Part shown: one piece after another, positions 23,848-32,638 of the stretch
Numbering within the stretch: the stretch's first letter is position 1
Layout of the letters: the number at the start of each line of letters is the position of its first letter
Source of the DNA: Paraburkholderia atlantica
GTDB taxonomy: Bacteria > Pseudomonadota > Gammaproteobacteria > Burkholderiales > Burkholderiaceae
Reading direction: 5' to 3'
Length of the DNA stretch: 42,758 nucleotides
Assembly: GCF_009362785.1 (NCBI RefSeq)
Contig: NZ_WHNQ01000044.1
Coordinates: 1 to 42,758, forward strand
Notes under the pieces: generated by a model
Database searches by the model: none
What the model was told of the DNA's origin: nothing
Seen by the model: only the letters and a program-made list of their open reading frames with translations
Program-made: the position numbers and the translations under genes

Positions 23848-24760
23848 GAAACGGTTTCATAAAGACTGCTGAACGCGCTGAAGAGTGTTCCAGCAGATCA
23901 AACAACAGCCGAGTTTGAGGAACGCTTCGTGAATGTCAGCGCGACGTTCGAAGCGAATACGTAGACGACGGAAATGATGCAGTCAGGCATGCGTACGCTC
24001 GACAACCCAACGGACTTTCCCAAGGCCACTGCCATGCGGGTGGCCACGCCTCGCGATGCTAGTGGGAATACTGCGCTCGTGAAGAGCGCGTCGGTATTTG
24101 TCGTGGTCGTAACCCCGGTCGGCGTAGACGCGGCGAGGACGGCTCAAAGGCCGCCCGCGCCTGCCGCCGATCGGCACGATGGCCTCAATCAGCGGAACGA
24201 GTTGGGTGACGTCGTTACGATTGGCACCCGTCAGGATTGCCGCGATGGGCGTTTCGTTGGCGTCGGTGGCGAGGTTGTGCTTGGACCCAGGTCGCGCTCG
24301 ATCGGTGGGGTTCGGACCAGTTTTTCGCCCGCCCCAATTTCACGAATCGAGGACGAATCCACGACCACGCGCGAGAAGTCGATCTTGTCCACCGCTCGCA
24401 ACCTCGCCAGAAGCATTGCGTGTAATCGATCCCATGCGCCGGCTTGTTGCCAATCGCGTAGCCTTCGCCAGCAACTGACGCCAGAGCCGCATCCCATCTC
24501 TGCTTGCAAATCTCGCCACCGGATGCCAGTCTTGAGCACAAACAAGATGCCCGTCAGCGCAGCCCGATCCGGAACCGGCTTGCGGCCCGGATACTTGAAG
24601 CGGCGTGGCTTCGCTGGTGGTAGCAGTGGCGCGATCAGTGTCCACAGTTCGTCGTCGATGATTGGTTTGCCCATCTCCTCGATCCTGTTGTCACGACGAT
24701 CGAGGTTACAGGTTGTGTTGCGGGTTAACAGCCCCTACGCAGCCTTTTTGAAACCGTTTC
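23848..24760 (-). mobile_element. IS5-family IS427-group insertion sequence, 913 bp, complete ends
   Basis: The ends are inverted repeats, GAAACGGTTTCATAAAGACT on the left and GAAACGGTTTCAAAAAGGCT read inward on the right. They are flanked by TTA on both sides (23845-23847 and 24761-24763), the TNA target duplication of the IS427 group. Size and two-frame transposase also fit that group. The transposase has an in-frame TGA, so the copy is probably immobile. Confidence 0.9.
23850..24674 (-). pseudogene. IS427-group transposase, two frames, with premature stop
   Basis: Frame one starts at 24674 (MGKPIIDDELWTLIAPLLPP, GRKPVPDRAALTGILFVLKTGIRWRDL, VDSSSIRE). At a GAAAAAC run near 24327 the family sequence moves by -1 to TGPNPTDRARPGSKHNLATD, then VYADRGYDHDKYR and VRWVVERTHA. 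The shift may be the programmed frameshift known in this group or the loss of one A. At 23983-23985 a TGA stands where relatives have Trp (HAWLHHFRRLR); the frame then continues to the family C-terminus. The last ~35 residues would be lost. Confidence 0.85.
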
Positions 24761-24881
24761 TTAGGACTGGATACGCGGCCAGACTAGCGGGCGTTTGATT
24801 CGCAACGTCCTCATCGGCGGCTTTAACGATGCTGGACGCCACGTAACCGATCTTCGACGGAAAAGTCGGGTTGAAAGACAT

Positions 24882-25547
24882 AGTGATTCTCTAGAACGAG
24901 CGGACTCTGACCGGCTCAGACCAAGGGCCTTGGTACGCAGACTACCTGATGCTTTCCCGGTTGCGGCATCGGAAGGCTAGGACCTTCGGGCTACCGGCAC
25001 GCTGGATTCACGCAGTTCGCGCGGTTGTGATCACCATTCTTCTCCTGACGACGAGTTAGGGCCGCCCATAAGGCGCGTCGTCGCTTGTTTTTGGAGCACC
25101 TTTTTCGCAGGGAGGTTGCGGAACGTCCCCGCTCTTGGGGCTGCCCACGTTCATCACGGAAGCGGACCCACAGCGATCGAGAACGTGTCGGGCGGCCCAT
25201 TTTAAGGAGGGCCACGCGGACAGGCGAAAGTTCGTCTTCACGTGTGGCGAAGTGTCCCCATGGACGGTCGCTTCGTCGTCTGTACCGACGAATGTGGGCC
25301 CCGAGAAGTCTCCACCTAAGATCCTTGATGGCGGTCAAGACACATTCAAGCAGATAAAAATCAATCGAGAAGGGCCGGATATGCTCTGGACAAGAGAGCC
25401 GGTCTGGCTGGAGCGACGGGTCTCCGGACTGGGAGAATTCTGACGCGCACCACATCCGGCGCGCGTTTGTGGCCCACTGTGCGATCTCTGTCGCAAGATC
25501 TGGAGGCGCCGGCTTCGTGTCCGGAACGCGCACACTGGAGCTTCATA
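24882..25547. other. No recognisable gene
   Basis: A 666-bp stretch with an open minus-strand frame at 24991-25533 and several plus-strand frames, all of low-quality composition (Arg/Ser rich) and without a family signature. I see nothing that can be supported. Confidence 0.45.
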
Positions 25548-25903
25548 ATGAACCGGGAACAGATTGCCGCAATCCAAAACGTAACGCTTGATTACCTCTT
25601 TGAGCTTGGCAACAAGGCAGTGGTGAGCGTTGGGAAACTGCTTGCATTGAAAAATCAATGGACCTGCACGACGTTTGCCGATATGTTCGAACTGGTGCAA
25701 AAGTCGCTATCGTCGAAGGAGCACCGGGACAGGCTCTCGCTCCAAGACAACTTCGCTGAGCGGATGACTGAGAGGGTGCTTGCGTAAAGCCGTCACGCGG
25801 TCGACATCTTGTTGGTAACACGGGCCAAGTTCGCACCGATTGTACAGGTGCAATTCCGCCGTCAGGTGCCGACGATGGACCAGCGCTTTGAATTCCGCGA
25901 TTT
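25548..25903 (+). pseudogene. Phasin (PHA granule protein) pseudogene with nonsense codon, 3' end cut by IS21
   Basis: ATG 25548 follows GGAG. The first 79 residues (MNREQIAAIQNVTLDYLFEL, FADMFELVQKSLSSKEHRD) match the PhaP-type phasin domain. At 25785 a TAA stands where relatives have Tyr (LAYGRHVYDI); the same frame then continues SRHAVDILLVTRAKFAPI as a phasin should, up to the IS21 boundary near 25904. So the gene was first whole, then acquired a nonsense mutation and an insertion; the order of the two is unknown. Phasins coat polyhydroxyalkanoate granules. Confidence 0.75.
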
Positions 25904-25966
25904 TGTCAAACGCAATCTCAAGTTGATACAGCTTCGGACGCAAACGCAATCGTAATTTGATACACC
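25904..25966. repeat. IS21-type double terminal repeat
   Basis: The unit CAAACGCAATCnnAAnTTGATACA occurs twice in tandem, spaced by about 10 bp, starting with TG at 25904. This is the multiple-repeat end of an IS21-family element, on the 3' side of istB. The unit differs from the repeats at 220-300, so these are two different IS21-type elements. Confidence 0.75.
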
Positions 25967-25977
25967 CGCTCATGCGG

Positions 25978-26479
25978 TTAATGACTAGGGGCTGCCTCCT
26001 TCGAATTGCGTTTGCGTTTGATGTCGTCTGCGTCGTTTAGGTGCGGTGGTGGCATGCGGTTGATCATGCCGGCCTGACGTTTTTCCTTCAACCTGTACGA
26101 GTCGCCGGAGATCGGCACGACGTGTGCGTGATGAAGAAGCCGGTCGAGGAGCGCCGCCGTGAGCGTTGCATCGTCAGCGAAGGTCTGGTCCCACTGGCCG
26201 AACGGCAGATTGCTGGTCAGGATGAGACTGCCGGTTTCGTATCGTTTGGCGACCACCTGGAAGAGCAGGTTCGCCTGCTCCCGGTCCATGGGCAGGTATC
26301 CCATCTCGTCAATGATGAGAAGCTTGTAGGGCTTCGTGATCCGCTTGATGGTTTCCTCGAGCTGGTTGCGGTGCAACGCTGTCGTCAATTGCATCAGCAG
26401 ATCGGCGGCAGTGATGAAGCGGGTGCGAAACCCGGCCTGCGTTGCACGTTATCCAAGCGCGAGAGCAAGATGGGTTTTA
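25978..26479 (-). pseudogene. istB: IstB helper ATPase, C-terminal two thirds, with nonsense codon
   Basis: The frame reads KTHLALALG, a stop, then RATQAGFRTRFITAADLLMQ, Walker B LLIIDEMGYLPM, SNLPFGQWDQTF and DRLLHHAHVVPISGDSYRL. This is the AAA+ helper of IS21 transposition. The part before KTHLA, including the Walker A Gly residues, is missing because the IS3 element begins at 26480, and a TAA replaces the residue after LALG. It cannot be functional. No istA piece is found beyond the IS3 element. Confidence 0.88.
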
Positions 26480-28090
26480 GGGGGTGCGGACAAATTCTTG
26501 GACTGATTTACGCCGCAATTCCAAGACTTTGCCGGTATTCGATAGGGCTGAGGGCACCGAGCGAGACCTTGATACGCTTCGCGTTATACCAGCGGATATA
26601 CGAGTCAACGACTTCAATGAATTGATCAACGGTCGTGGCCCGCCAGTCACGAGGATAGAATAACTCCGTCTTGAGACGCCCGAAGAAACCTTCGCACGCT
26701 GCATTATCCGGCGAACATCCTTTGCGCGACATCGAACGAATCAGTCTTGCATTACGCATCCGTGAGAGCCACCCCGGCCAGCGATAGTGTGCACCGCGAT
26801 CGGAGTGAACCACAGGCCGTTCCTCGCAGGCAGCCAGCGACTCAATCGCCGAATCCAGCATGGTGTTGACGAGTTCGGCATCCGGCCGCGTGCTGATTGA
26901 CCAACTCACAACGAGACCGTCGAAGCAGTCAATCACCGGCGACAGATACACCTTGCCGGCCGGAATCTGGAATTCGGTAATGTCCGTGAGCCATTTCTGA
27001 TTCGGGGCAGCGGCGCGGAAGTCACGATTGATGATGTTCTCCGGCGCAGGGCTTATTTCTCCGCAATAGGAGCCGTAGCGACGTCGCCTGGTCGTGGCAA
27101 CGGCCAGACCTTCCTGTCGCATCAAACGTCGCACCACCTTCTCCGAGATGACGATCTGCTGCCTGCCCAGCGCCGCGTGGATCCGGCGATATCCGTAGCA
27201 ACGGTGATTGAGTTTGAAGATATCCGCGATGACGCGACGCGCGTCAGCGTGCCTGTCAGCAACGAGCTGACGTGCACGATGATAGAAGTAGGAACTGCGG
27301 GCAAGCCCCAAAGCCGCTAACAGCTCTGGGAACGGATAGCTTTGCTTGAGGGCATCAACCAGCATCGTCTTCTCCCGGTTGCTCAGGAGTTGCGGGTCGA
27401 TGCCCATTCCTTTTTTTATCAGTTCGTTCGCCTTCTTCAGGATGTCGTGCTCGAGCGGCAGTTGCCGGATGTCGCGTCGAAGCGTTTCGACCTCCTGCTC
27501 CAGTTTCGCACGCTCGTCGTCCGGTGCTGGCTTCTTCTGGCGTTTCATGGATGCTGGGGCGTCACGACCGAGTAGCTGGTTCTTCCAATTGTAAAGCGTC
27601 GGCCTGCTCACACCTGCTTTCCGGGCAACCAGGCGCGCGCTTTCCTCTCTGGTGCACAGCTCGATGACTGCAGCCTGCTTCACCTCCGGCGATTTCGGAA
27701 CACTGCCAGTTGCTCTGCCGACAACGCGTTTTCTGATTTCGGGATGCAGTTCTTCGATCCAGGCTGCAAGCGTCTCGCGACTCGGATAGCCTAAAGCCCT
27801 CAAGGTTGCGGCAGCACAGCGGTCATGGCTCAAATAATGACCGACAGCCGCCTTCTTCTGTTCGGCCGAATACCTCGGCCTCGAACGGACATAGCAGGCC
27901 CGTAGATCATGGCACTGTTCGTATTCGCGATGCCAGGCTTTGAGAGAATTCTTTGTTGGATAGCCCAACTGCCGGATGGTCGCCCCGAGGCGCTTACCCA
28001 GCTTCAAGTAGAGTCGGACCGCTCGAATGCGATCTTCGTATGAGAACATGAACTACCTCCAGGTAGTCCAAGTTTTCGTCCGCACCCCCC
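26480..28090 (-). mobile_element. IS3-family (IS150-like) insertion sequence, about 1.6 kb
   Basis: Terminal inverted repeats GGTGCGGACAAATTCTTGGACT (left) and GGTGCGGACGAAAACTTGGACT (right, read inward) enclose one full-length transposase gene. G/C runs of 5-7 bp border the tips and hide the exact ends and any target duplication. On the left the element interrupts istB; on the right the rest of istB is not found, so a deletion accompanied or followed insertion. Confidence 0.85.
26508..28049 (-). CDS. IS3-family transposase as one 513-aa frame
   Basis: The N-terminal third holds two helix-turn-helix units (KRLGATIRQLGYPTKNSLKAW and a second near 110-150) and a coiled-coil stretch around 190-225. 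The C-terminal part is the rve catalytic domain: Asp in WLTDITEF, Asp in HSDRGAHY, Glu in ACEGFFGRLKTE, then YIRWYN and LSPIEYRQSL. In most IS3 elements these are two frames joined by programmed frameshifting; here they are one continuous frame. No damage is visible, so this is the most likely active transposase in the window. Confidence 0.92.
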   Translation of the reverse strand: MFSYEDRIRAVRLYLKLGKRLGATIRQLGYPTKNSLKAWHREYEQCHDLRACYVRSRPRYSAEQKKAAVGHYLSHDRCAAATLRALGYPSRETLAAWIEELHPEIRKRVVGRATGSVPKSPEVKQAAVIELCTREESARLVARKAGVSRPTLYNWKNQLLGRDAPASMKRQKKPAPDDERAKLEQEVETLRRDIRQLPLEHDILKKANELIKKGMGIDPQLLSNREKTMLVDALKQSYPFPELLAALGLARSSYFYHRARQLVADRHADARRVIADIFKLNHRCYGYRRIHAALGRQQIVISEKVVRRLMRQEGLAVATTRRRRYGSYCGEISPAPENIINRDFRAAAPNQKWLTDITEFQIPAGKVYLSPVIDCFDGLVVSWSISTRPDAELVNTMLDSAIESLAACEERPVVHSDRGAHYRWPGWLSRMRNARLIRSMSRKGCSPDNAACEGFFGRLKTELFYPRDWRATTVDQFIEVVDSYIRWYNAKRIKVSLGALSPIEYRQSLGIAA

Positions 28091-28424
28091 CTTCATGCGC
28101 TTGTCGTTTTCACCGCATGCTGCCCGCCGCGCGAGTAAGTCACGCAGTGGTCCGATAGCGCGCGATCCGTTCGCACGTCTACTTTGCGCGGCGTTCTCGA
28201 CGCGCGTGCCAACGCGTCTCGACAACTACCTCGACGTGGCAGGCGTGTAAGCGCACTTCAGCCTAAAGTTCCGCCATTACAAACGGGCGCGCTCGCGATG
28301 CCCGGAGAGCATGGCGGAACGCCCCGACGAGGTTCCGGCTGGCTTTACGCAACTGATGACGTCCTCTTTTTCTTGATTAACTGGGAGGGCCTTCACCTCA
28401 CGTTGCCAGACCAAGAGGGCGATG
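28091..28424. other. No recognisable gene
   Basis: Sequence between the IS3 element and the end of queE. It does not continue the interrupted istB. Open frames are short and unlike any family I know. Confidence 0.45.
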
Positions 28425-29132
28425 CTATCTGACGTTGATGAGTTTATGCGTCTGCAACGATACGCGCCAGCCGTAGTGTTGCGCGGCCCGAATGCAGATA
28501 TCCGTGGCTCGAGATGACAGGCTAAGCGGCTGCAACCAGATCGGTATGTCCCGCGCTTGATGGATCGGGTCAAGTTTCTCGAGCACGATGCCAACGTCGC
28601 GCTGCTTGCCGATCGCGCATTTGAGCTCGTTGGCTCGCCACAGCGCTTCATCTAGCACCGGGCGGCCGCCGGGCATGGCGTACTTGGGGCTGACGGTGAG
28701 GAAGGTGCTCGGCGTGACGAGCGGTACGTAAGTGCCGGAGGTTTCGACCTGGACCCGGTGATGCCACGCCTCGAGCTTCGTGATCAGCGGGCGCAGATCG
28801 TAGATGCAGGGTTCGCCGCCCGTGATGACTACGTGCTCAGCATCTGCCGCCCGCACTATATCGGCCAGCGTCTGTACGCCGTACCACGCATAGCTGTCGC
28901 AAGGTGACGCTTCTTTCAGACGCATCGCGGCCACGCTGATCGCGCGCTCCGGGACCATTTTCCACGTATGCTTGGCGTCGCACCACGGACAGCCGACCGG
29001 ACACCCCTGCAGGCGGATGAACACCGACGGTGTACCGGTGAAGCTGGCTTCGCCCTGCAACGATTCAAAAATCTCGTTGACGGGATAGATGTCAACGGGC
29101 GGCACAGTTAGAGCCGATACGTCACACTGCAT
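28425..29132 (-). CDS. queE: 7-carboxy-7-deazaguanine synthase QueE, 235 aa
   Basis: QueE is a radical SAM enzyme that converts carboxytetrahydropterin to 7-carboxy-7-deazaguanine in queuosine/7-deazaguanine synthesis. It has NEIFESLQGEASFTGTPSVF, the cluster motif CPVGCPWCDAKHTW (C-x3-C-x2-C), VVITGGEPCIYDL, VQVETSGTY and VSPKYAMPGG. The ATG at 29132 (MQCDVSALTVPP) has GGAG about 9 nt upstream and overlaps the end of queD by 25 nt; an earlier in-frame Met is not supported. It looks intact. queC and queF are not in the window. Confidence 0.93.
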   Translation of the reverse strand: MQCDVSALTVPPVDIYPVNEIFESLQGEASFTGTPSVFIRLQGCPVGCPWCDAKHTWKMVPERAISVAAMRLKEASPCDSYAWYGVQTLADIVRAADAEHVVITGGEPCIYDLRPLITKLEAWHHRVQVETSGTYVPLVTPSTFLTVSPKYAMPGGRPVLDEALWRANELKCAIGKQRDVGIVLEKLDPIHQARDIPIWLQPLSLSSRATDICIRAAQHYGWRVSLQTHKLINVR

Positions 29133-29531
29133 TTGCGCGTCTCCTCGATTCGTACTTCGACCAACCGGACGCCGGTTCCCTGAAGGATCTCCGGGCCGAG
29201 CTTGGTCATCAGCCACTGCGCCAAGTTTTTAGCGGTGGGGATTGAAGGGCATGCCGACCACCGACGGATCGAGGTCGCGCAAGCCAGCATAGAACGGATC
29301 TTCGATCCATAGCAAGTTGCGGTGATCCCAGTGATCCTCGACCCAATTGCAAAGCAGTGTCTTGATCGCCGCGAAGTCGATGACGCGCCCGAGATCGTCG
29401 AGTGAGGAGGCTTCGCAAACAAAATGAACGCGGTAGTTGTGCCCATGCAGGTTCTTGCACGTGCCTTCATGGTCCACTAGTCGGTGACCGCATGAGATCT
29501 CGTGGTAACGCTCGGCGTGTAGCATTGTCAT
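29108..29531 (-). pseudogene. queD: 6-carboxytetrahydropterin synthase QueD, frameshifted
   Basis: Frame one starts at 29531 (MTMLHAERYHEISCGHRLV), with the zinc site His in HRL and LHGHNYRVHF. It runs to VGMPFNP at about 29240, where CCCC replaces an expected CCC; frame is lost and a TAA follows. The next frame continues correctly as TAKNLAQWLMTKLGP and VRLVEVRIEETRKCSVTY to the normal C-terminus. One extra C in a C-run explains everything: either a real +1 mutation or a sequencing error. QueD supplies the substrate of QueE and the genes overlap. Confidence 0.85.
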
Positions 29532-30468
29532 AGCCCTTGTCCTCGAGCAATGGGTAGAAAGTCTTCGGTTGCCGTTTCGCGATCGCGAGGAGCCACACAT
29601 CGCAATGATGGTCTGACGTTACTCTGTCGTAGACGTGCGTCGTGTAGATGCGGAAGCGCAGACGAACTGCTCCCTAGGCAGGGAGCGTGCTGTGCCTTAT
29701 CGGCGTAGGTACACCAGTCACTAGCGCAAAGGGATGGGGCGCCAAGGCCTCGTTCGTCGCGGGCAGAAGTAACAAGTCATCAGCGCTACTCGAACGTCAG
29801 GTCTACCAGGCGGAGGCCAATGATACCGTCCATGGCGGCATGTTCGGTATAGGGTCGAAGCCGACAAGTCAACCTCATTGTGTTTGCCCGCGCTGGGAAG
29901 CGCTACGCGGTGCCAGTTGTGCAGTAACGCGCAGATGCACCAAGCTAAGTTCTCACATAGTACTTCATAGTGCACATGGAATTTTCTGGTTGCAATTGGC
30001 CTACGCTTATTTCTATTGTGGCAGGCGCGATCACATATGCCTTGATGAACGTCAACCTGCACGGCCAACGCTGTATTACTTCCAGCAAATGGGACTCTAG
30101 GCGCCAGCAGAATCGTGGCTCAAATAGCATGCCCAGTGTTCGGCAATTCCACTTCGGCAGTCAGTGCCAATTTGAGATGATCGCTGATGTGCCGCGTGCA
30201 CTTGCTGGACGATTGAGGAGTAACCGCCTGAGCTATCATCGCCGGCGTGGTTGGCTACGCTACAACGACGATGCAAGAGCCAAATGAGCGACAAGCAGTC
30301 ATGCCCGATGGGAGAAGTACGAACTACAAGCAACGTTCCATACGGCGGTCTCTTCTGGCAACGGACAAGTTTGTCTCAGGGTTCAGATTAATTAGGAACC
30401 GCGTGCTGATCCGCGGGCCGGACTCGATAACGAAGTTCGCTACTACCGACGCCGCGCGCAGACCGCAG
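29532..30468. other. Long stretch without a recognisable gene
   Basis: Nearly 940 bp. Frames at 29687-30100 (plus), 29721-30068 (minus) and 30247-30597 (plus) are open but have no family signature and no convincing ribosome sites; base composition is lower in GC than the intact genes. It may contain decayed genes too diverged to recognise. Confidence 0.5.
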
Positions 30469-31434
30469 TCAGGCCGACGAATCCGCTGTCGTTGCATCAA
30501 CGTTCGCGCCACCGGGGTTGCCAGAAGTTGGGGCGAAGTGGCTCGTGACAGGCGGCAGCGGCAGGAATGGCTTAAGCGTGTTCCTGATGACTTCTAGGCA
30601 GACCGCGCAGAACGGTTTCCCGAGCGTACGCATTTGGCAGTCGTATTGAGGACGATACAATCCGCAATGGAAATACCCTGCGCCTGTGAATGCACCAACC
30701 GTAGCGGCCGGGGCAGGCGATGCTTGGGTATCGCATTGCGTACAATTAGCGTTGACGGTGGTCGGTAGCGCAGTGGCCGCAGCGATCAGTGCGCCCCATT
30801 TGATCGTCGCGCGGTCGGTGTTGGCGGTTATGTTGGGTTGCGCCGGCTCGGTTCCCGTATAGGTGTCGTGGCCAGTTTCACCGCTTGAACAACCGGCGTA
30901 CGTCGAATATTCGTCGGCGAGGCCGAATGCCGTGTGCCCCATTTCGTGGATACCAATTTGCTCTGCGCCGTCTGCTTTCGAAAACACCGCGACCGGCCCG
31001 CCGGAACCGCCGTAGATGGTGCTGTTGACGATCACTACCGTCATGTTCGTCTGTGGCACCTGCGTGCGCGCGACGTTCAACGCTGTAGCGGCGTCGACGC
31101 TGAGCAGCCGCCGTATTTGCCCACCTTCGCAAAACGTCGCGTCGAAATAGGTGCGCGCCGTCGCGCCGGTACCGTTGCACACGCCCGCGGGGTCGTCAGC
31201 GCCGCTGTCGGTCGAGGAAACCTCGACGCGGTGTACGTTGACGGCCGACCACATCTCGTTGAACGGCGCGGTACCGGCGACAGCGTTTGCGAAGTTCCGC
31301 GCGTCGGTCGCATAGGTCGTCAGTTCGGCCGTCTGGTAGCCGTCGCCAAGGATCACAAGATTCCAACGCGATACATCAGGACCGTGGTCGATGATCTTGC
31401 TGACGCCGATGACGGCGCCATCTGCGGTAGTCAT
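30469..31434 (-). CDS. M64-type zinc metallopeptidase, 321 aa
   Basis: The Peptidase_M64 family is named for the Clostridium ramosum IgA protease. The start is family-like (NLVILGDGYQ at 25-34, then FANAVAGTAPFNE and NVHRVEVSSTDSG). The zinc site is HEMGHTAFGLADEY (H163, E164, H167, acidic third ligand near 174). Many Cys follow (CSSGE, CTQCD, YDCQM, FCAVCLE), suggesting disulfides or a metal site. No signal peptide is visible. The ATG overlaps the stop of the upstream gene (ATGA), so the two are coupled. The peptide substrate is unknown. Confidence 0.85.
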   Translation of the reverse strand: MTTADGAVIGVSKIIDHGPDVSRWNLVILGDGYQTAELTTYATDARNFANAVAGTAPFNEMWSAVNVHRVEVSSTDSGADDPAGVCNGTGATARTYFDATFCEGGQIRRLLSVDAATALNVARTQVPQTNMTVVIVNSTIYGGSGGPVAVFSKADGAEQIGIHEMGHTAFGLADEYSTYAGCSSGETGHDTYTGTEPAQPNITANTDRATIKWGALIAAATALPTTVNANCTQCDTQASPAPAATVGAFTGAGYFHCGLYRPQYDCQMRTLGKPFCAVCLEVIRNTLKPFLPLPPVTSHFAPTSGNPGGANVDATTADSSA

Positions 31435-31889
31435 TTCAGGATATCATCCAAACTGAATCGGGCGATTTCGCGCGCCGCACCCGTGCCAACCCGCGGGCCA
31501 CCGCTGCGCGCTCGTTCGGCGCGGATCGTGCCGAATGGTGCGACCGGCGGGTGCTCTGTCGCCAACAGAACCAGTGTCGCCGCTTCCCAATAGGCCGGCA
31601 CGAGAATTTCGAAAACGCCGCGCCGCAGAGCTGTAACGTGCGTTGGGGTCGCGCCGGGCGCATGCGCTTCGCGATACCGCGGCATCGGATCATGCTGGAT
31701 CCGTCGGTATAACGGCCGGCCGTGGGGGTCGCGCAATTCGAACCAGAACCCCGCCTTGCCTTCGGAGCTGCACAGCTCATGCGAGGGTGGCAGGGTCATT
31801 TCGACCAGATGCTTTGAGGCGAGCGATAGCGCGTCGCCGTCGTAGGCAAAGATCAGGCGTAGGATGCGGCGGTACGGTGGACTAGGCAT
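31431..31889 (-). CDS. Unknown protein coupled to the M64 peptidase, 152 aa
   Basis: I do not recognise the family. The chosen start MPSPPYRRILRLIFAYDGDAL is the likeliest in a frame that is open further upstream, but no strong ribosome site supports it. The protein is soluble-looking, with a beta-rich first half (LVEMTLPPSHELC, GFWFELRDPHGRPLYRRIQ) and GVFEILVPAYWEAATLVLLA later. No signal peptide. Its stop overlaps the start of the M64 peptidase gene, so it is probably a dedicated partner (substrate, inhibitor, or chaperone are all possible). Confidence 0.65.
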   Translation of the reverse strand: MPSPPYRRILRLIFAYDGDALSLASKHLVEMTLPPSHELCSSEGKAGFWFELRDPHGRPLYRRIQHDPMPRYREAHAPGATPTHVTALRRGVFEILVPAYWEAATLVLLATEHPPVAPFGTIRAERARSGGPRVGTGAAREIARFSLDDILK

Positions 31890-32638
31890 CGGCGAACATT
31901 GCGATCCGGCAGTGGTGCCACTATTTTCGAGAATGCGTCGAGCTGGTCGACCAGCTCGGACGTTGCGGTTGTGCCCGGCGACCTCAATCTGCTGCTGCTC
32001 GCTTGTGCCGGCGGGTCGACTGTACACCAAGGCCGACGTCCTCAAACGTCCATCGCTGCAATATTCCCAACACGTAGCTTGGCCGCATGTACTGCTCACC
32101 GATGACTGTCGCGGGCAGCGGTAGAATCATTTCGTTCTCGCATCTTGTTGCATAACGGGGATGTCGACAGCGAAGCCTCGTCGGGCTCATTGCGGCCAAC
32201 AAAACTAAGCCACCGTTATGGCCACAACTACCCTCAGTAACGCGTGTCTGCATCCTTTACATCGACTATTTCAACGGAAAATAGCTGACTGGTCGCCGGT
32301 GCAGGAACAGCAATCGCAAGGTCGTTGTTCAGCTCAATTGCAATAGAGTGTGTGACCTTTCGAGCATGTCGCCAAAAGGCTAACATGAGAACGATCCAGC
32401 TCGTCTGCGCATCCCTCTGCTGTCGGGGAGATGATAACGGCATTCGTACGCGCGATATGACTCGATATTGTTTAAGTGTGCATAAGGAAGGTTGATGGAA
32501 CCTTTGCGAGTATCTGCGCTTTTATTGCTGCGAGTATTGATTCCTGATCAATGTCAATCTGATTCAAATTCCTAAATGACAGCCGCACCATTCTGCTAGC
32601 CGGACGATGAAGAATCGATACATTTGTTGAACATAGAC
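31890..32638. other. Divergent intergenic region, no gene seen
   Basis: It lies between the start of the minus-strand M64 unit and the plus-strand hydrolase gene, so promoters for both should lie here. GC falls towards the right end. I find no convincing -35/-10 pair, RNA gene or operator. Confidence 0.45.

Larger units (their letters stand above)
23633..24881 (-). pseudogene. Small unknown gene (110 aa when rejoined) split by an IS427-group element
   Basis: Removing the IS (23848-24760) and one TTA duplication restores a single open frame on the minus strand: ATG at 24881 (MSFNPTFPSKIGYVASS), through AAYPVL|SERNWRHQYFGG, to a TAG at 23633 (HVPFDAP). Forty codons lie on one side and 70 on the other, with no stop and the frame kept across the junction, which argues that it was a real gene. 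I do not recognise the family. Its ribosome site is weak (AGAGAA). It occupies the place where the monooxygenase reductase gene would be expected, but on the other strand. Confidence 0.6.

Noticed and set aside
24991..25533. 180-aa minus-strand frame as a gene
   Set aside because: Composition is Arg/Ser rich and uneven, there is no start context and no recognisable domain.
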